Assembly (NCBI RefSeq): GCF_028747205.1 | Contig: NZ_CP112880.1 | Coordinates: forward strand, 1,860,001 to 1,924,000 | Reading direction: 5' to 3' | Length of the DNA: 64,000 bases | Source: Streptomyces sp. CA-278952 | GTDB lineage: Bacteria; Actinomycetota; Actinomycetes; Streptomycetales; Streptomycetaceae | Part shown: piece by piece, positions 53,399 to 62,183 of the stretch | Layout: each line of letters opens with the position of its first letter | Numbering within the stretch: the first letter of the stretch is position 1 | Translations under genes and position numbers: made by a program | The notes under the pieces: generated by a model | What the model was told of the DNA's origin: nothing | The model's database searches: none | What the model saw: the letters and a program-made list of their open reading frames with translations, nothing else

Positions 53399-54622
53399 GT
53401 GAATCCGCTGAACAGATCTGTCCGCACGCTCCTGGCCACCGCCCTGGTCCTCGGCATCGTCTGCGGGGCGGCCGGGCCCGTGTCCGCGAGCGCCCCCGCC
53501 GACGCCGCTGCGGCCTCCCGCCCGGCGGCCTCCGGAGCGCCCCGGGCCCAGGACGCTCCGGACGCCCGGGCCCTGCGCGCGGCGATCGACGGCCTCCCGC
53601 GCCGGGACGCCGTCGCCGCGCTCGTCCGGGTCGGTGGCACCGGCGGGTCGTGGCGCGGCAGCGCCGGTGTGCACGATCTGCCCTCGGGCCGGGCGGCGGA
53701 TCCGGCGGCCCGCTTCCGCGCCGGATCGGTGACCAAGGTGTTCACGGCGGCCACGGTGCTGCAACTGGCGGGCGAACGGAAGCTGTCCCTGGACCGCACC
53801 GCCCGGCACTATCTGCCGGACCTGATCCCGGCCGCGTACGGGGAGGTCACCGTAGGCCAGTTGCTCGACCACACCAGCGGCATCCCCGCGGCCGACCTCC
53901 CGGGCAGGAACCTGGACGAGTGGTACGCGCACCGCTTCGACGTCCACACCCCGCGCTCCATGGTGGCCTCCGCCACGGCGAAGGAACGGGAGTTCGCGCC
54001 GGGTGTCAGCCAGCACTACCTCAACATCAACTACACGGTGTTGGGGCTGCTGATCGAGCGCGTCACCGGGCAGGCGTACGCGCGCGCGGTGGCGGACCGG
54101 ATCCTGCGCCCGCTCGGCCTGCGGTCCACGTACTTCCCCGGCGCGGACCCCAGGATCCGCGGCCCGCACAACCGGGGCTACCAGGTATTCGCGACGCCGG
54201 ACGGGGGTGACGAGCTGCGGGATGTCACGGTGTGGGGGCCGACCGACGGGTGGGCGGCCGGGGACATCATCTCGACCACCGCCGATCTGGAGCGCTTCAC
54301 CACCGCCCTGTTCGGCGGGCGGGTGGTGCGCGGGCCGCTGCTGGAGGAGATGTTCACGCTGCCCGGCGCCTCGGTGCGCACCTACGGCTCCGGGAAGCCG
54401 GCGCAGTTCAGCGCCGGCCTCTCGGTGCTCACCCTGGGCGGCCGCCAGGTGTGGGGCAAGACGGGCGGCCGCTGGGGGTACAACACGGCGGTGGCGGCCA
54501 CCCGCGACCTCTCCCGCACGCTGGTCTACAGCGTCGGTGCGACGGACGCGAAGGGGAAGGACATGAACGCCACGGCGATGGGCATCGTGGTGGCCGCCTT
54601 CGGACCGCCGCCGGCCGCTTGA
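53399..54622 (+). CDS. Secreted serine hydrolase (class C beta-lactamase / DD-peptidase family)
   Basis: A 407-residue exported protein with a Sec signal (basic start, ATALVLGIVCGAAGPVSASA, cleavage near residue 30-35). The beta-lactamase/D-Ala-D-Ala carboxypeptidase fold carries RAGSVTKVFTAATVLQL (S-x-x-K nucleophile), QHYLNINYTVLG (Y-x-N) and GKTGGRWGY in place of the K-T-G/H-x-G triad. It most likely trims peptidoglycan peptides or hydrolyses D-amino acid esters; resistance is not implied. GTG has GGAGG upstream. It is 141 bases after the two-component genes, same strand, behind a possible terminator. Confidence 0.9.
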   Translation: MNPLNRSVRTLLATALVLGIVCGAAGPVSASAPADAAAASRPAASGAPRAQDAPDARALRAAIDGLPRRDAVAALVRVGGTGGSWRGSAGVHDLPSGRAADPAARFRAGSVTKVFTAATVLQLAGERKLSLDRTARHYLPDLIPAAYGEVTVGQLLDHTSGIPAADLPGRNLDEWYAHRFDVHTPRSMVASATAKEREFAPGVSQHYLNINYTVLGLLIERVTGQAYARAVADRILRPLGLRSTYFPGADPRIRGPHNRGYQVFATPDGGDELRDVTVWGPTDGWAAGDIISTTADLERFTTALFGGRVVRGPLLEEMFTLPGASVRTYGSGKPAQFSAGLSVLTLGGRQVWGKTGGRWGYNTAVAATRDLSRTLVYSVGATDAKGKDMNATAMGIVVAAFGPPPAA

Positions 54623-54657
54623 TCCGGTCGCCCCTTTACGGCCCCCCTGCCAGAGCT

Positions 54658-55821
54658 TCACAAGCCGACGATGGAGTTCCACTTCTTGGCGAATCCCATC
54701 CGCTCCTCGGAGGTGATGTCGCGGGCGATGGCGAGCCGCTCGCGCATCGCGCCGTCGGGGAAGATCAGCGGATCCTCGGCGAGCGCGGCGGTCTCCTCGT
54801 CCTTCGAGGAGGCCAGGACGGACCGGGCGGCGGGCACGGGGCAGACGTAGTTGACCCAGGCGGCGAGTTCGGCGGCGACCTCGGGGTCGTAGTAGTGGTC
54901 GATCAGCCGCTCGGCGTTGCGCTTGTGGCGGGCGAGGTTGGGGATCATCAGGGACTCCGCCCACAGTTCGGCCCCCTCCTCGGGGACGACGAACTCGATG
55001 TCGGGGTTGTCGGCCTGGAGCTGGATGACGTCCCCGGAGTACGCCTGGCAGGCGAGCACGTCGCCGGTGGCGAGGTCCTTGATGTAGTCGTTGCCGGTGA
55101 AGCGGCGGATGTGCTTCGAGCGGACCCGCTTCTGTGTCTGCTCGCAGATCTCGTGGAAGTCGTCGGCCGTCCAGCGGGTGATGTCGACGCCGTTGCCCTG
55201 CATGAGCAGCGCGAACGACTCGTCGAGCCCGGAGAGCAGGGTGACCCGGCCGCGCAGGTCGTCCGCCCACAGGTCGCCGGTGGACCGGATCTCGCGACCG
55301 AGCTTCTCGCGGTTGTAGGCGATGCCGGTGATCCCGGACTGCCAGGGAACGCTGTGGAGCCGCCCCTCGTCGAAGGCGGGGTCACGCAGCAGGGGGTCGA
55401 GGTACTTGGCGACGTTGGGCTGCTCGGCCCGGTCCATCTCCTGGACCCAGCCGAGCCGGACGAAGCGGGCGGCCATCCAGTCGCTGATGACGATCAGGTC
55501 CCGGCCGGTCTCCTGGCCGTTCATCAGCGCGGGGCTGATCTTCCCGAAGAACTCGTCGTTGTCGTTGATCTCCTCGGTGTACGTGACGGAGATCCCGGTC
55601 CGCTGCGAGAAGGCGTCCAGGGTGGGCCGCCGCGACTCGTTGTCGTCGTCGGTGTCGATGTAGAGCGGCCAGTTGGCGAAGTGCAGGGTGGGGTCGGTGG
55701 CGGAGCTGTCGCGGCCGGCCCGGTCGCCGGGCTCGACATAGGCCGCGGGCACCCCGCAGCCGGCCAGGGTGGCGCCGGCCGCTCCCGCCCCGAGGGCGCG
55801 CAGCAGGGAACGGCGGGACAT
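54658..55821 (-). CDS. Second PotD-like polyamine-binding lipoprotein (orphan)
   Basis: A 387-residue binding protein paralogous to PotD at 44117-45364. It starts SRRSLLRALGAGAAGATLAG with twin Arg and lipobox LAGCG. FANWPLYIDTDDDNESR, FGKISPALMNGQETGRDL, RFTGNDYIKDLATGDVLACQ and IQLQADNPDIEFVVPEEG align segment by segment with the first copy. The ATG at 55821 follows AGGAAG by 6 bases; an upstream GTG (55845) is less supported. No permease or ATPase is adjacent, so it may feed the PotABC unit 11 kb away or act as a sensor/scavenger (inference). A terminator separates it from the upstream ALDH. Confidence 0.9.
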   Translation of the reverse strand: MSRRSLLRALGAGAAGATLAGCGVPAAYVEPGDRAGRDSSATDPTLHFANWPLYIDTDDDNESRRPTLDAFSQRTGISVTYTEEINDNDEFFGKISPALMNGQETGRDLIVISDWMAARFVRLGWVQEMDRAEQPNVAKYLDPLLRDPAFDEGRLHSVPWQSGITGIAYNREKLGREIRSTGDLWADDLRGRVTLLSGLDESFALLMQGNGVDITRWTADDFHEICEQTQKRVRSKHIRRFTGNDYIKDLATGDVLACQAYSGDVIQLQADNPDIEFVVPEEGAELWAESLMIPNLARHKRNAERLIDHYYDPEVAAELAAWVNYVCPVPAARSVLASSKDEETAALAEDPLIFPDGAMRERLAIARDITSEERMGFAKKWNSIVGL

Positions 55822-55964
55822 GGGGTTCTTCCTGATCGCTCGCACCCGCGCAGAATGCCGGTCGGCGCTCCCGCGGACAATGGACCAAGCGTCCAGCGGG
55901 GCGGGCCCGCCCCGCACACCTTGTCCAGCCTGTCCCGCACGCCTGGCACGGCGGCGGCACGGGA

Positions 55965-55992
55965 ACGGCCCCGGACCGAAGCCCGGGGCCGT
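55965..55992 (-). terminator. Hairpin terminator after the second ALDH
   Basis: Perfect 10-bp arms (55965-55974, 55983-55992) with an 8-base loop, 20 bases past the ALDH stop. The potD-like gene therefore likely has its own promoter in 55822-55964. Confidence 0.75.
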
Positions 55993-56012
55993 GCACGGTC
56001 GGAGAGGAGCCG

Positions 56013-57452
56013 TCAGTCCTCGATGGACGTCATGACGTGCTTGATACGGGTGTAGTCCTCGAAGCCGTACGCGGAGAGGTCCTTGCCGTAGCCGGACTTC
56101 TTGAACCCGCCGTGCGGCATCTCGGCGACCAGCGGGATGTGGGTGTTGATCCACACGCAGCCGAAGTCGAGGTTCTTGGACATGCGCATGGCACGGGAGT
56201 GGTTCGTCGTCCACACCGAGGAGGCGAGCGCGTAGTCGACGCCGTTGGCGTAGTCGACGGCCTGCTGCTCGTCGGTGAAGGACTGGACGGTGATGACGGG
56301 TCCGAAGACCTCGTTCTGGATGATCTCGTCGTCCTGCTTCAGGCCGGAGACGACGGTCGGCGCGTAGAAGTAGCCCTTGTCGCCGACCCGGTGGCCGCCC
56401 GCCTCGACCTTGGCATGGGCGGGAAGGCGCTCGATGAAGCCGCTGACCTGCTTCAGCTGGTTGGCGTTGTTGAGCGGGCCGTACGCCACGTCCTCGTCGT
56501 CCGGCATCCCGGTCTTCGTGTCGGCGGCGGCCTTGGCGAGCGCGGTGACGAACGCGTCGTGGATCGACTCGTGGACCAGGACGCGGGTGGCGGCCGTACA
56601 GTCCTGGCCCGCGTTGAAGAAGCCCGCCTCCGAGACGCCCGAGACGGTCTTGGCGATGTCGGCGTCGTCGAAGACCACGACGGGCGCCTTGCCGCCGAGC
56701 TCCAGGTGGACGCGCTTGACGTCCTTGGCCGCCGACTCGGCGACCTGCGTGCCCGCCCGTACCGAACCGGTGATGGAGGCCATCGCCGGGGTCGGGTGCT
56801 CGACCATGGCGCGGCCGGTGTCCCGGTCGCCGCACAGGACGTTGAAGACGCCCTTGGGCAGGATCTGCCCCATGATCTCGGCCATCAGCACGGTCGACGC
56901 CGGGGTGGTGTCGGACGGCTTGATGACGACGGTGTTGCCCGCGGCGAGCGCCGGGGCGAACTTCCAGACGGCCATCATCATCGGGTAGTTCCACGGTGCG
57001 ACCTGGGCGCAGACGCCGACCGGCTCACGGCGGACGATGGAGGTCAGACCCTCCATGTACTCGCCGGCCGAGCGGCCTTCGAGGAGTCGTGCGGCCCCCG
57101 CGAAGAAACGGATCTGGTCCACCATCGGCGGGATCTCTTCGCTGCGGGTCAGACCGAGCGGCTTGCCGGTGTTCTCCGACTCGGCGGCGATCAGGTCCTC
57201 GGCCCGCTCCTCGAACGCGTCCGCGATCTTCAGCAGGGCCTTCTGCCGCTCGGCGGGCGTGGTGTCACGCCAAGCGGGGAAGGCCGCCGCGGCGGCCTCC
57301 ATGGCGGCATCGACGTCGGCCTGACCGGAGAGCGGCGAGGTCGCGTAGACCTCTTCCGTCACCGGGCTGACCACATCGATGGTCCGCCCGTCCGCGGCGT
57401 CCCGGAACTCTCCGTTGATGTAGTTGCGCAGACGGCGCACCTCGGTGGTCAC
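56013..57452 (-). CDS. Gamma-aminobutyraldehyde dehydrogenase-type ALDH (second copy)
   Basis: A 479-residue ALDH close in layout to the one at 45427-46941. AQVAPWNYPMMMAVWKFAPA, SITGSVRAGTQVAESA, LELGGKAPVVVFDDADIA (Glu) and NAGQDCTAATRVLV (Cys) are intact. It should oxidise 4-aminobutanal or a similar amino-aldehyde. The GTG at 57452 has AGGAGG 7 bases upstream; longer in-frame starts lack one. It is divergent from the Lrp/AsnC regulator and an aminotransferase that would make its substrate, so the three probably form one regulated catabolic module. Confidence 0.92.
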   Translation of the reverse strand: MTTEVRRLRNYINGEFRDAADGRTIDVVSPVTEEVYATSPLSGQADVDAAMEAAAAAFPAWRDTTPAERQKALLKIADAFEERAEDLIAAESENTGKPLGLTRSEEIPPMVDQIRFFAGAARLLEGRSAGEYMEGLTSIVRREPVGVCAQVAPWNYPMMMAVWKFAPALAAGNTVVIKPSDTTPASTVLMAEIMGQILPKGVFNVLCGDRDTGRAMVEHPTPAMASITGSVRAGTQVAESAAKDVKRVHLELGGKAPVVVFDDADIAKTVSGVSEAGFFNAGQDCTAATRVLVHESIHDAFVTALAKAAADTKTGMPDDEDVAYGPLNNANQLKQVSGFIERLPAHAKVEAGGHRVGDKGYFYAPTVVSGLKQDDEIIQNEVFGPVITVQSFTDEQQAVDYANGVDYALASSVWTTNHSRAMRMSKNLDFGCVWINTHIPLVAEMPHGGFKKSGYGKDLSAYGFEDYTRIKHVMTSIED

Positions 57453-57629
57453 AACCACCCCTCCTGTCGGCTGTCCGATGGGTGAGACGTCCACCCTAAT
57501 CGTTCCGGTGACGCTTTCGACATACCCGCCCGCCCTCAACTTCGGATTCAGTCAGATCCAGGCATCCAGACAACGAATTTCATCGATCTGGGGTTGCGAG
57601 ACAGACGAGGAGCGGTGCATGGTGGGTGT
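57453..57629. promoter_or_regulatory. Divergent control region, ALDH / AsnC regulator
   Basis: Intergenic region of 177 bases, more A/T-rich than its surroundings around 57540-57600. On the minus strand TAGGGT at 57498-57493 is a possible -10 for the ALDH. The short inverted pair CAGATC/GATCTG (about 57555-57595) is a weak candidate regulator site. Confidence 0.4.
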
Positions 57630-58121
57630 GTGGCCAGTCGCAGCGCAGACTCCAGGACCGGGAACGGATCACCGCCAGCGGTCGATGCCGTCTCCCTCGC
57701 AATCATCCAGCAGCTCCAGGAGGACGGACGGCGTCCGTACGCCGCGATCGGCAAGGCCGTCGGCCTCTCCGAAGCGGCTGTGCGCCAGCGCGTCCAGAAG
57801 CTGCTCGACCAGGGCGTGATGCAGATCGTCGCCGTCACGGACCCGCTCACCGTGGGGTTCCGGCGTCAGGCGATGGTCGGCATCAACGTCGAGGGCGACC
57901 TCGACCCGGTGGCCGAGGCCCTGTCGGCCATGGCCGAGTGCGAGTACGTGGTCATGACCGCGGGCTCCTTCGACCTGATGGTGGAGATCGTCTGCGAGGA
58001 CGACGACCACCTGCTGGAGATGATCAACAAACGCATCCGGACCCTTCCCGGAGTGCGCTCCACCGAGAGCTTCGTCTACCTCAAGCTCAAGAAGCAGACC
58101 TATATGTGGGGAACCCGATAG
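57630..58121 (+). CDS. Lrp/AsnC family transcriptional regulator
   Basis: A 163-residue Lrp-type regulator. The HTH is IIQQLQEDGRRPYAAIG, KAVGLSEAAVRQRVQKLLDQ (about 22-58), and the RAM ligand domain carries VGINVEGDLDPVAEALSAM, VVMTAGSFDLMVEIVCEDDD and the ending LPGVRSTESFVYLKL. Start choice is uncertain: GTG at 57630 is used; GTG at 57615 is also in frame beside a GAGGAG that is too close. It probably responds to an amino compound and controls the divergent ALDH and the aminotransferase that starts 2 bases after its stop. Confidence 0.9.
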   Translation: MASRSADSRTGNGSPPAVDAVSLAIIQQLQEDGRRPYAAIGKAVGLSEAAVRQRVQKLLDQGVMQIVAVTDPLTVGFRRQAMVGINVEGDLDPVAEALSAMAECEYVVMTAGSFDLMVEIVCEDDDHLLEMINKRIRTLPGVRSTESFVYLKLKKQTYMWGTR

Positions 58122-58123
58122 CC

Positions 58124-59485
58124 GTGAGCAAGGACCTCAGCCGAACCGCGTACGACCACCTGTGGATGCACTTCACCCGCATGTCGGACTACGAGAACGC
58201 GCCCGTTCCCACCATCGTGCGTGGCGAGGGAACGTACATCTTCGACGACAAGGGCAAGCGCTACCTGGACGGTCTCTCCGGCCTGTTCGTGGTCAACGCC
58301 GGTCACGGTCGTCACGAGCTCGCCGAGACGGCGTACAAGCAGGCCCAGGAGCTCGCCTTCTTCCCGGTGTGGTCCTACGCCCACCCGAAGGCCGTCGAGC
58401 TGGCCGAGCGGCTCGCCGACTACGCCCCGGGCGACCTCAACAAGGTCTTCTTTACCACCGGTGGCGGCGAGGCCGTCGAGACCGCCTGGAAGCTGGCCAA
58501 GCAGTACTTCAAGCTCCAGGGCAAGCCGACCAAGTACAAGGTCATCTCGCGTGCCGTCGCCTACCACGGCACCCCGCAGGGCGCGCTGTCCATCACCGGC
58601 CTCCCGGCCCTGAAGGCCCCCTTCGAGCCGCTGGTCCCCGGCGCGCACAAGGTGCCGAACACGAACATCTACCGCGCCCCGCTCTTCGGCGACGACCCGG
58701 TGGCCTTCGGCCGCTGGGCCGCCGACCAGATCGAGCAGGAGATTCTCTTCGAGGGCCCCGAGACCGTCGCGGCCGTCTTCCTGGAGCCCGTGCAGAACGC
58801 GGGCGGCTGCTTCCCGCCGCCGCCCGGCTACTTCCAGCGGGTCCGTGAGATCTGCGACAAGTACGACGTGCTGCTCGTCTCCGACGAGGTCATCTGCGCC
58901 TTCGGCCGGCTCGGCACCATCTTCGCGTGCGACAAGTTCGGCTACGTGCCGGACATGATCACCTGCGCGAAGGGCATGACCTCGGGCTACTCCCCGATCG
59001 GCGCCTGCATCGTCTCGGACCGGATCGCGGAGCCGTTCTACAAGGGCGGCAACACCTTCCTGCACGGCTACACCTTCGGCGGCCACCCGGTCTCCGCCGC
59101 GGTGGGCATCGCCAACCTCGACATCTTCGAGCGCGAGAACCTCACCCAGCACGTCCTCGACAACGAGAACGCCTTCCTGACGACCCTCCAGAAGCTGTAC
59201 GACCTGCCGATCGTCGGCGACGTCCGCGGCAACGGGTTCTTCTACGGCATCGAGCTGGTGAAGGACAAGGCCACCAAGGAGACGTTCACCGACGAGGAGA
59301 CCGAGCGCGTCCTGTACGGCTTCCTCTCCAAGGCGCTGTACGACAACGGCCTGTACTGCCGGGCCGACGACCGCGGCGACCCGGTCATCCAGCTCGCGCC
59401 GCCGTTGATCTCCGACCAGTCGACGTTCGACGAGATCGAGGGCATTCTGCGGGCCGTCCTCACGGAGGCCTGGACGAAGCTCTGA
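58124..59485 (+). CDS. Class III aminotransferase (putrescine/polyamine-type)
   Basis: A 453-residue PLP aminotransferase. VFFTTGGGEAVETAWKLAKQ, VISRAVAYHGTPQGALSITG, VFLEPVQNAGGCFPPP, LLVSDEVICAFGRLG (PLP-binding Asp) and MITCAKGMTSGYSPIGA (Schiff-base Lys) are intact; FLHGYTFGGHPVSAAVGIAN is typical of SpuC/PatA-like diamine or beta-alanine aminotransferases. Likely substrate is putrescine, yielding 4-aminobutanal for the divergent ALDH. The GTG starts 2 bases after the AsnC stop, so the two are co-transcribed. Transcription probably ends at the hairpin at 59542-59585. Confidence 0.92.
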   Translation: MSKDLSRTAYDHLWMHFTRMSDYENAPVPTIVRGEGTYIFDDKGKRYLDGLSGLFVVNAGHGRHELAETAYKQAQELAFFPVWSYAHPKAVELAERLADYAPGDLNKVFFTTGGGEAVETAWKLAKQYFKLQGKPTKYKVISRAVAYHGTPQGALSITGLPALKAPFEPLVPGAHKVPNTNIYRAPLFGDDPVAFGRWAADQIEQEILFEGPETVAAVFLEPVQNAGGCFPPPPGYFQRVREICDKYDVLLVSDEVICAFGRLGTIFACDKFGYVPDMITCAKGMTSGYSPIGACIVSDRIAEPFYKGGNTFLHGYTFGGHPVSAAVGIANLDIFERENLTQHVLDNENAFLTTLQKLYDLPIVGDVRGNGFFYGIELVKDKATKETFTDEETERVLYGFLSKALYDNGLYCRADDRGDPVIQLAPPLISDQSTFDEIEGILRAVLTEAWTKL

Positions 59486-59541
59486 CCGACACCAGGTCCC
59501 CCGGCTGATCGCCCACCGGCGGTCATTTCATACGGTTCTCC

Positions 59542-59585
59542 GGCCCGGATACACCCCTTCGAGTGACAAGGGGCGCATCCGGGCC
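59542..59585 (+). terminator. Hairpin terminator after the aminotransferase
   Basis: Arms of 18 bases (59542-59559, 59568-59585) pair with two mismatches around an 8-base loop. The remaining 59586-59700 should hold the promoter of the next ABC gene. Confidence 0.75.
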
Positions 59586-59700
59586 GCGTGCTGTGCGCCC
59601 ACACCGGTCCGACTATCTACGGTGCCGAGTGACCGATCGGCCGCGTCTTCGTTCCCCCGTACGGGGGACGGGAAATCTGACCTGAACCGAGGTGTACGCC

Positions 59701-60438
59701 ATGGTGGCCCCGCCGGACAACGACGTGATCTGGGCGCGTTCCCTGCACCACTCCCACAACGGATCGCCCGGTCTCGGCGGTGTCTCCATCGGCGTCCGGG
59801 ACGCCGAGATCCTTGCCGTGACCGGCCCGCGCGGCAGCGGGAAGACGACGCTGCTGCACTGCCTCTCGGGCCGGCTCGTGCCCCAGGAGGGCGAGGTCTG
59901 GTTCAACAGCGTCCCCGTCCACACCATGGCCCCCCGGGTCCGCGAACAACTGCGCCGCGAGCGCTTCGGCTGGATCGCCTCCGATCCGGAGCTGGTCCCG
60001 GAGCTGACCGTCTGGGAGAACACCGCGCTGCCCCTGCTGCTGCGCGGTGTCTCGCACCGGGCCGCCAGGAAGGCGGCCGGAGAGTGGCTGGAGCGCCTGG
60101 ACATCGCCGCCTTCGCCAAGAAGCGGCCGCACGCGCTCCTCCAGGCGCAGCGCCAGCGGGTCTCGGTGGCCCGCGCCCTGTGCGGCGCACCGACCGTGAT
60201 CTTCGCCGACGAGCCCACCGCGACCCTCCACCGCGCGGACCGCACCCAGGTGCTGCGCACCCTCACCACGGCGGCCCGCTCGCACGGCATCACCGTCGTG
60301 CTGGCGACGCACGACGCCGAGGTCGCTGCGCTCGCCGACCGGGCCGTCCCGCTGCTGGACGGCCGCTGCGTCGCCACCGGTACCGTGCCCGCGAAGCCGG
60401 AAGCGGAGGGCCGCGCGGCGTGCTCGCTCTCCGTCTAG
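59701..60438 (+). CDS. ABC transporter ATP-binding protein with atypical signature motif
   Basis: A 245-residue ATPase of the LolD/MacB type. Walker A GPRGSGKTT, Walker B TVIFADEPTATL and H-loop VVLATHDAEVAALAD are normal. The signature (LSGGQ) position reads LLQAQRQRVSVARAL, so both glycines that touch ATP are missing; hydrolysis may be slow or need a partner. Start: ATG at 59701 is 8 bases from a GAGG; a GTG at 59692 is possible. It overlaps the following membrane-protein gene by 19 bases, so the two form one unit. Substrate unknown. Confidence 0.85.
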   Translation: MVAPPDNDVIWARSLHHSHNGSPGLGGVSIGVRDAEILAVTGPRGSGKTTLLHCLSGRLVPQEGEVWFNSVPVHTMAPRVREQLRRERFGWIASDPELVPELTVWENTALPLLLRGVSHRAARKAAGEWLERLDIAAFAKKRPHALLQAQRQRVSVARALCGAPTVIFADEPTATLHRADRTQVLRTLTTAARSHGITVVLATHDAEVAALADRAVPLLDGRCVATGTVPAKPEAEGRAACSLSV

Positions 60439-61580
60439 CCCGCGGGTCTCATCCCCTCGTCCTGGTCCGGCGGCTGCTGGTGGCCGCCGCCTCGGCCGGC
60501 GTCGGATTCCTCCTCCTGTGCGCCCTCGGGTACGCCGCCGCGCACCCCGCCTCCGCCGGTTCGGTGCTGCGGCTGCTGTGGTGCTTCGTCCCGCTGGCCG
60601 CCACCGTGCAGTTCGCCGTGGCGGTGGCCCGGGCCGACCCGAGCACCCGGCCCCGGCCGGGCCTCTCCTCCATGGGCCTCGGCCCGGTCCGGTTGTCCGC
60701 GCTGGCCGCGGTCTCCACGGCCGTCTCCACCACGCTCGGCTCCGTGGTGGCCCTGCTCTTCTTCCTGCATCTGCGCGGCGATCTCACCGGGATGCCGTTC
60801 GACGGGGGCGCCGCGGAGTTCCTCGGCGCGGGCAGCCCGCTGCCGCCGGCCGCCGCGCTGATGCTGCTGGCGCTCGTACCGGTGGCCGCGTCGACGGCGA
60901 GCGCGCTGGCCCTGCGGTCCCGGCCCGACCCGGCCCGGGACACCTTCGGCTCCGAGGAGCTGCCGGAGCCCGCACCGGCTCCGGCCGGGCTCCCCTGGGG
61001 CGTGGCGCTGACGGCTGCCGGACTCGCGGTCGAGGCGATCGCGTCACGGGGTGCCGCCGGGAGCGCGTTCCCGCTGCCCGGACGGTACGACTCCACCCCG
61101 GTGGCGGTACTGATCGGGTGGACGCTCACGGCGGTCGGCCTGGCGATGGCGGGGCCGAGCCTGACCTATCTGTGCGGGCGGGCGCTGCAAGCCGTGCGCC
61201 CCGGTGCCGTACGGCTGCTGGCGGGCCGGGTCCTGATGGACGAGGCGCGCCGGATCGGCCGCCCGCTCGGGGTCGTCTGCGCGGTGCTCTCCGCGGCGAT
61301 CGCCGCTTCGGCGCTGTACGGGGGCGACGAGCGCCCGTACGGCCCGCTCACCGCACTCGGCGCGGTGCTGGTCCTCGGCTGTACGGCGGCGACGCTGCTG
61401 ACCTCGGCGCTGGAGGCCAAGCACGCCCGCGCGCACACGGTCGAGGCGCTGCTCAGGATGGGCGCTCCGACCGCCGTGCTGCGCCGGGCGACGGCGCTGC
61501 GGGCGGGCGCGCTGCTGGCCCTGTTTGCGCCGCTGACGTGGGTGATCGCGCAGTTGGCGGCGCTTCCGCTGACGAAGTGA
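60420..61580 (+). CDS. ABC-associated membrane protein (FtsX-like permease partner)
   Basis: A 386-residue polytopic membrane protein with about eight hydrophobic segments. A first segment (LLVAAASAGVGFLLLCALGY) is followed by a cluster, a long loop near residues 155-215, and a C-terminal set ending in AHTVEALLRMGAPTAVLRR and a final segment. That end resembles FtsX/MacB permeases. GTG at 60420 lies inside the preceding ATPase gene (19-base overlap), implying coupled translation and a two-component export-type ABC complex. Pfam-level identity is uncertain. The stop overlaps a bidirectional hairpin. Confidence 0.75.
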   Translation: MLALRLARGSHPLVLVRRLLVAAASAGVGFLLLCALGYAAAHPASAGSVLRLLWCFVPLAATVQFAVAVARADPSTRPRPGLSSMGLGPVRLSALAAVSTAVSTTLGSVVALLFFLHLRGDLTGMPFDGGAAEFLGAGSPLPPAAALMLLALVPVAASTASALALRSRPDPARDTFGSEELPEPAPAPAGLPWGVALTAAGLAVEAIASRGAAGSAFPLPGRYDSTPVAVLIGWTLTAVGLAMAGPSLTYLCGRALQAVRPGAVRLLAGRVLMDEARRIGRPLGVVCAVLSAAIAASALYGGDERPYGPLTALGAVLVLGCTAATLLTSALEAKHARAHTVEALLRMGAPTAVLRRATALRAGALLALFAPLTWVIAQLAALPLTK

Positions 61581-61608
61581 ACCGCCGGGAGTTCCCTCCC
61601 GGAGGTTC
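61579..61608. terminator. Bidirectional hairpin terminator
   Basis: GAACC plus CCGGGAG pair with CTCCCGG plus GGTTC (61579-61583, 61585-61591, 61596-61602, 61604-61608), one mismatch, 4-base loop, overlapping the stop of the membrane protein gene and facing the SRPBCC gene. Confidence 0.7.
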
Positions 61609-61623
61609 GGGGACGGGGCCGGC

Positions 61624-62079
61624 TCAGGGATGGGTGGCGAGGCGGGCGGCCAGGGCATCGAAGAAGGCCTCCCAGCCGTCCTCCGCCGCCGCGTACTGCT
61701 CGGGGGTGAGGTTGCCGCCGCGCTGCTGGAAGGCCAGCTCGGTGGTCCCGTCGCCGAGGTCGCTGAAGGTGACGGTGACGATCTCGCCCTCGGCGTCCTC
61801 GGGCGCGGAGGCGTCCTTGAGCGTGAGGACGAGGCCGTCGGGCTCGCTCACCTCGCGGTAGATCCCGTGGAAGGGCATCTCCACGCCCGGCATCACGATG
61901 ACCAGGCTCCACGCGCCGCCGGGCCGCACGTCCATCGCCACCCGGTCCAGGGGGACGTCCGCCTCACCCCCGTACCAGGCGGCGAAGTCCTCCGGTGAGG
62001 TCCAGGCGGCGAAGACGCGCTGCTGAGGGGCGTGCAGGACGCGGGTGAGGTCGATGCCCTCACGGGTGCCACCGGTCAT
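61624..62079 (-). CDS. SRPBCC / AHSA1 domain protein
   Basis: A 151-residue START-like fold protein of the activator-of-Hsp90 (AHSA1) group. LTRVLHAPQQRVFAAWTSPEDFAAWYG at the start, DVRPGGAWSLVIVMPGVEMPFHGIY in the middle and GWEAFFDALAARLATHP at the end are the normal family blocks. Such proteins bind small hydrophobic ligands; the exact role is not predictable. ATG at 62079 follows AAGGA by 9 bases. It is 104 bases downstream of the mannosyltransferase gene, same strand. Confidence 0.9.
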   Translation of the reverse strand: MTGGTREGIDLTRVLHAPQQRVFAAWTSPEDFAAWYGGEADVPLDRVAMDVRPGGAWSLVIVMPGVEMPFHGIYREVSEPDGLVLTLKDASAPEDAEGEIVTVTFSDLGDGTTELAFQQRGGNLTPEQYAAAEDGWEAFFDALAARLATHP

Positions 62080-62183
62080 GATCACGGTCCTTGTCCGATC
62101 CGGCCGTTCCGCGCCGCCGGAGCGCCGGGCGCGGGGTTGTCCGCCTCCAGCTTGCCCCGCCCGTCGCCCTCCTGCCACGCCGG

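Noticed and set aside
53399..54622. Beta-lactamase resistance determinant
   Set aside because: Motifs fit the broad class C/DD-peptidase esterase family, which is mostly cell-wall or esterase enzymes; nothing indicates antibiotic hydrolysis.
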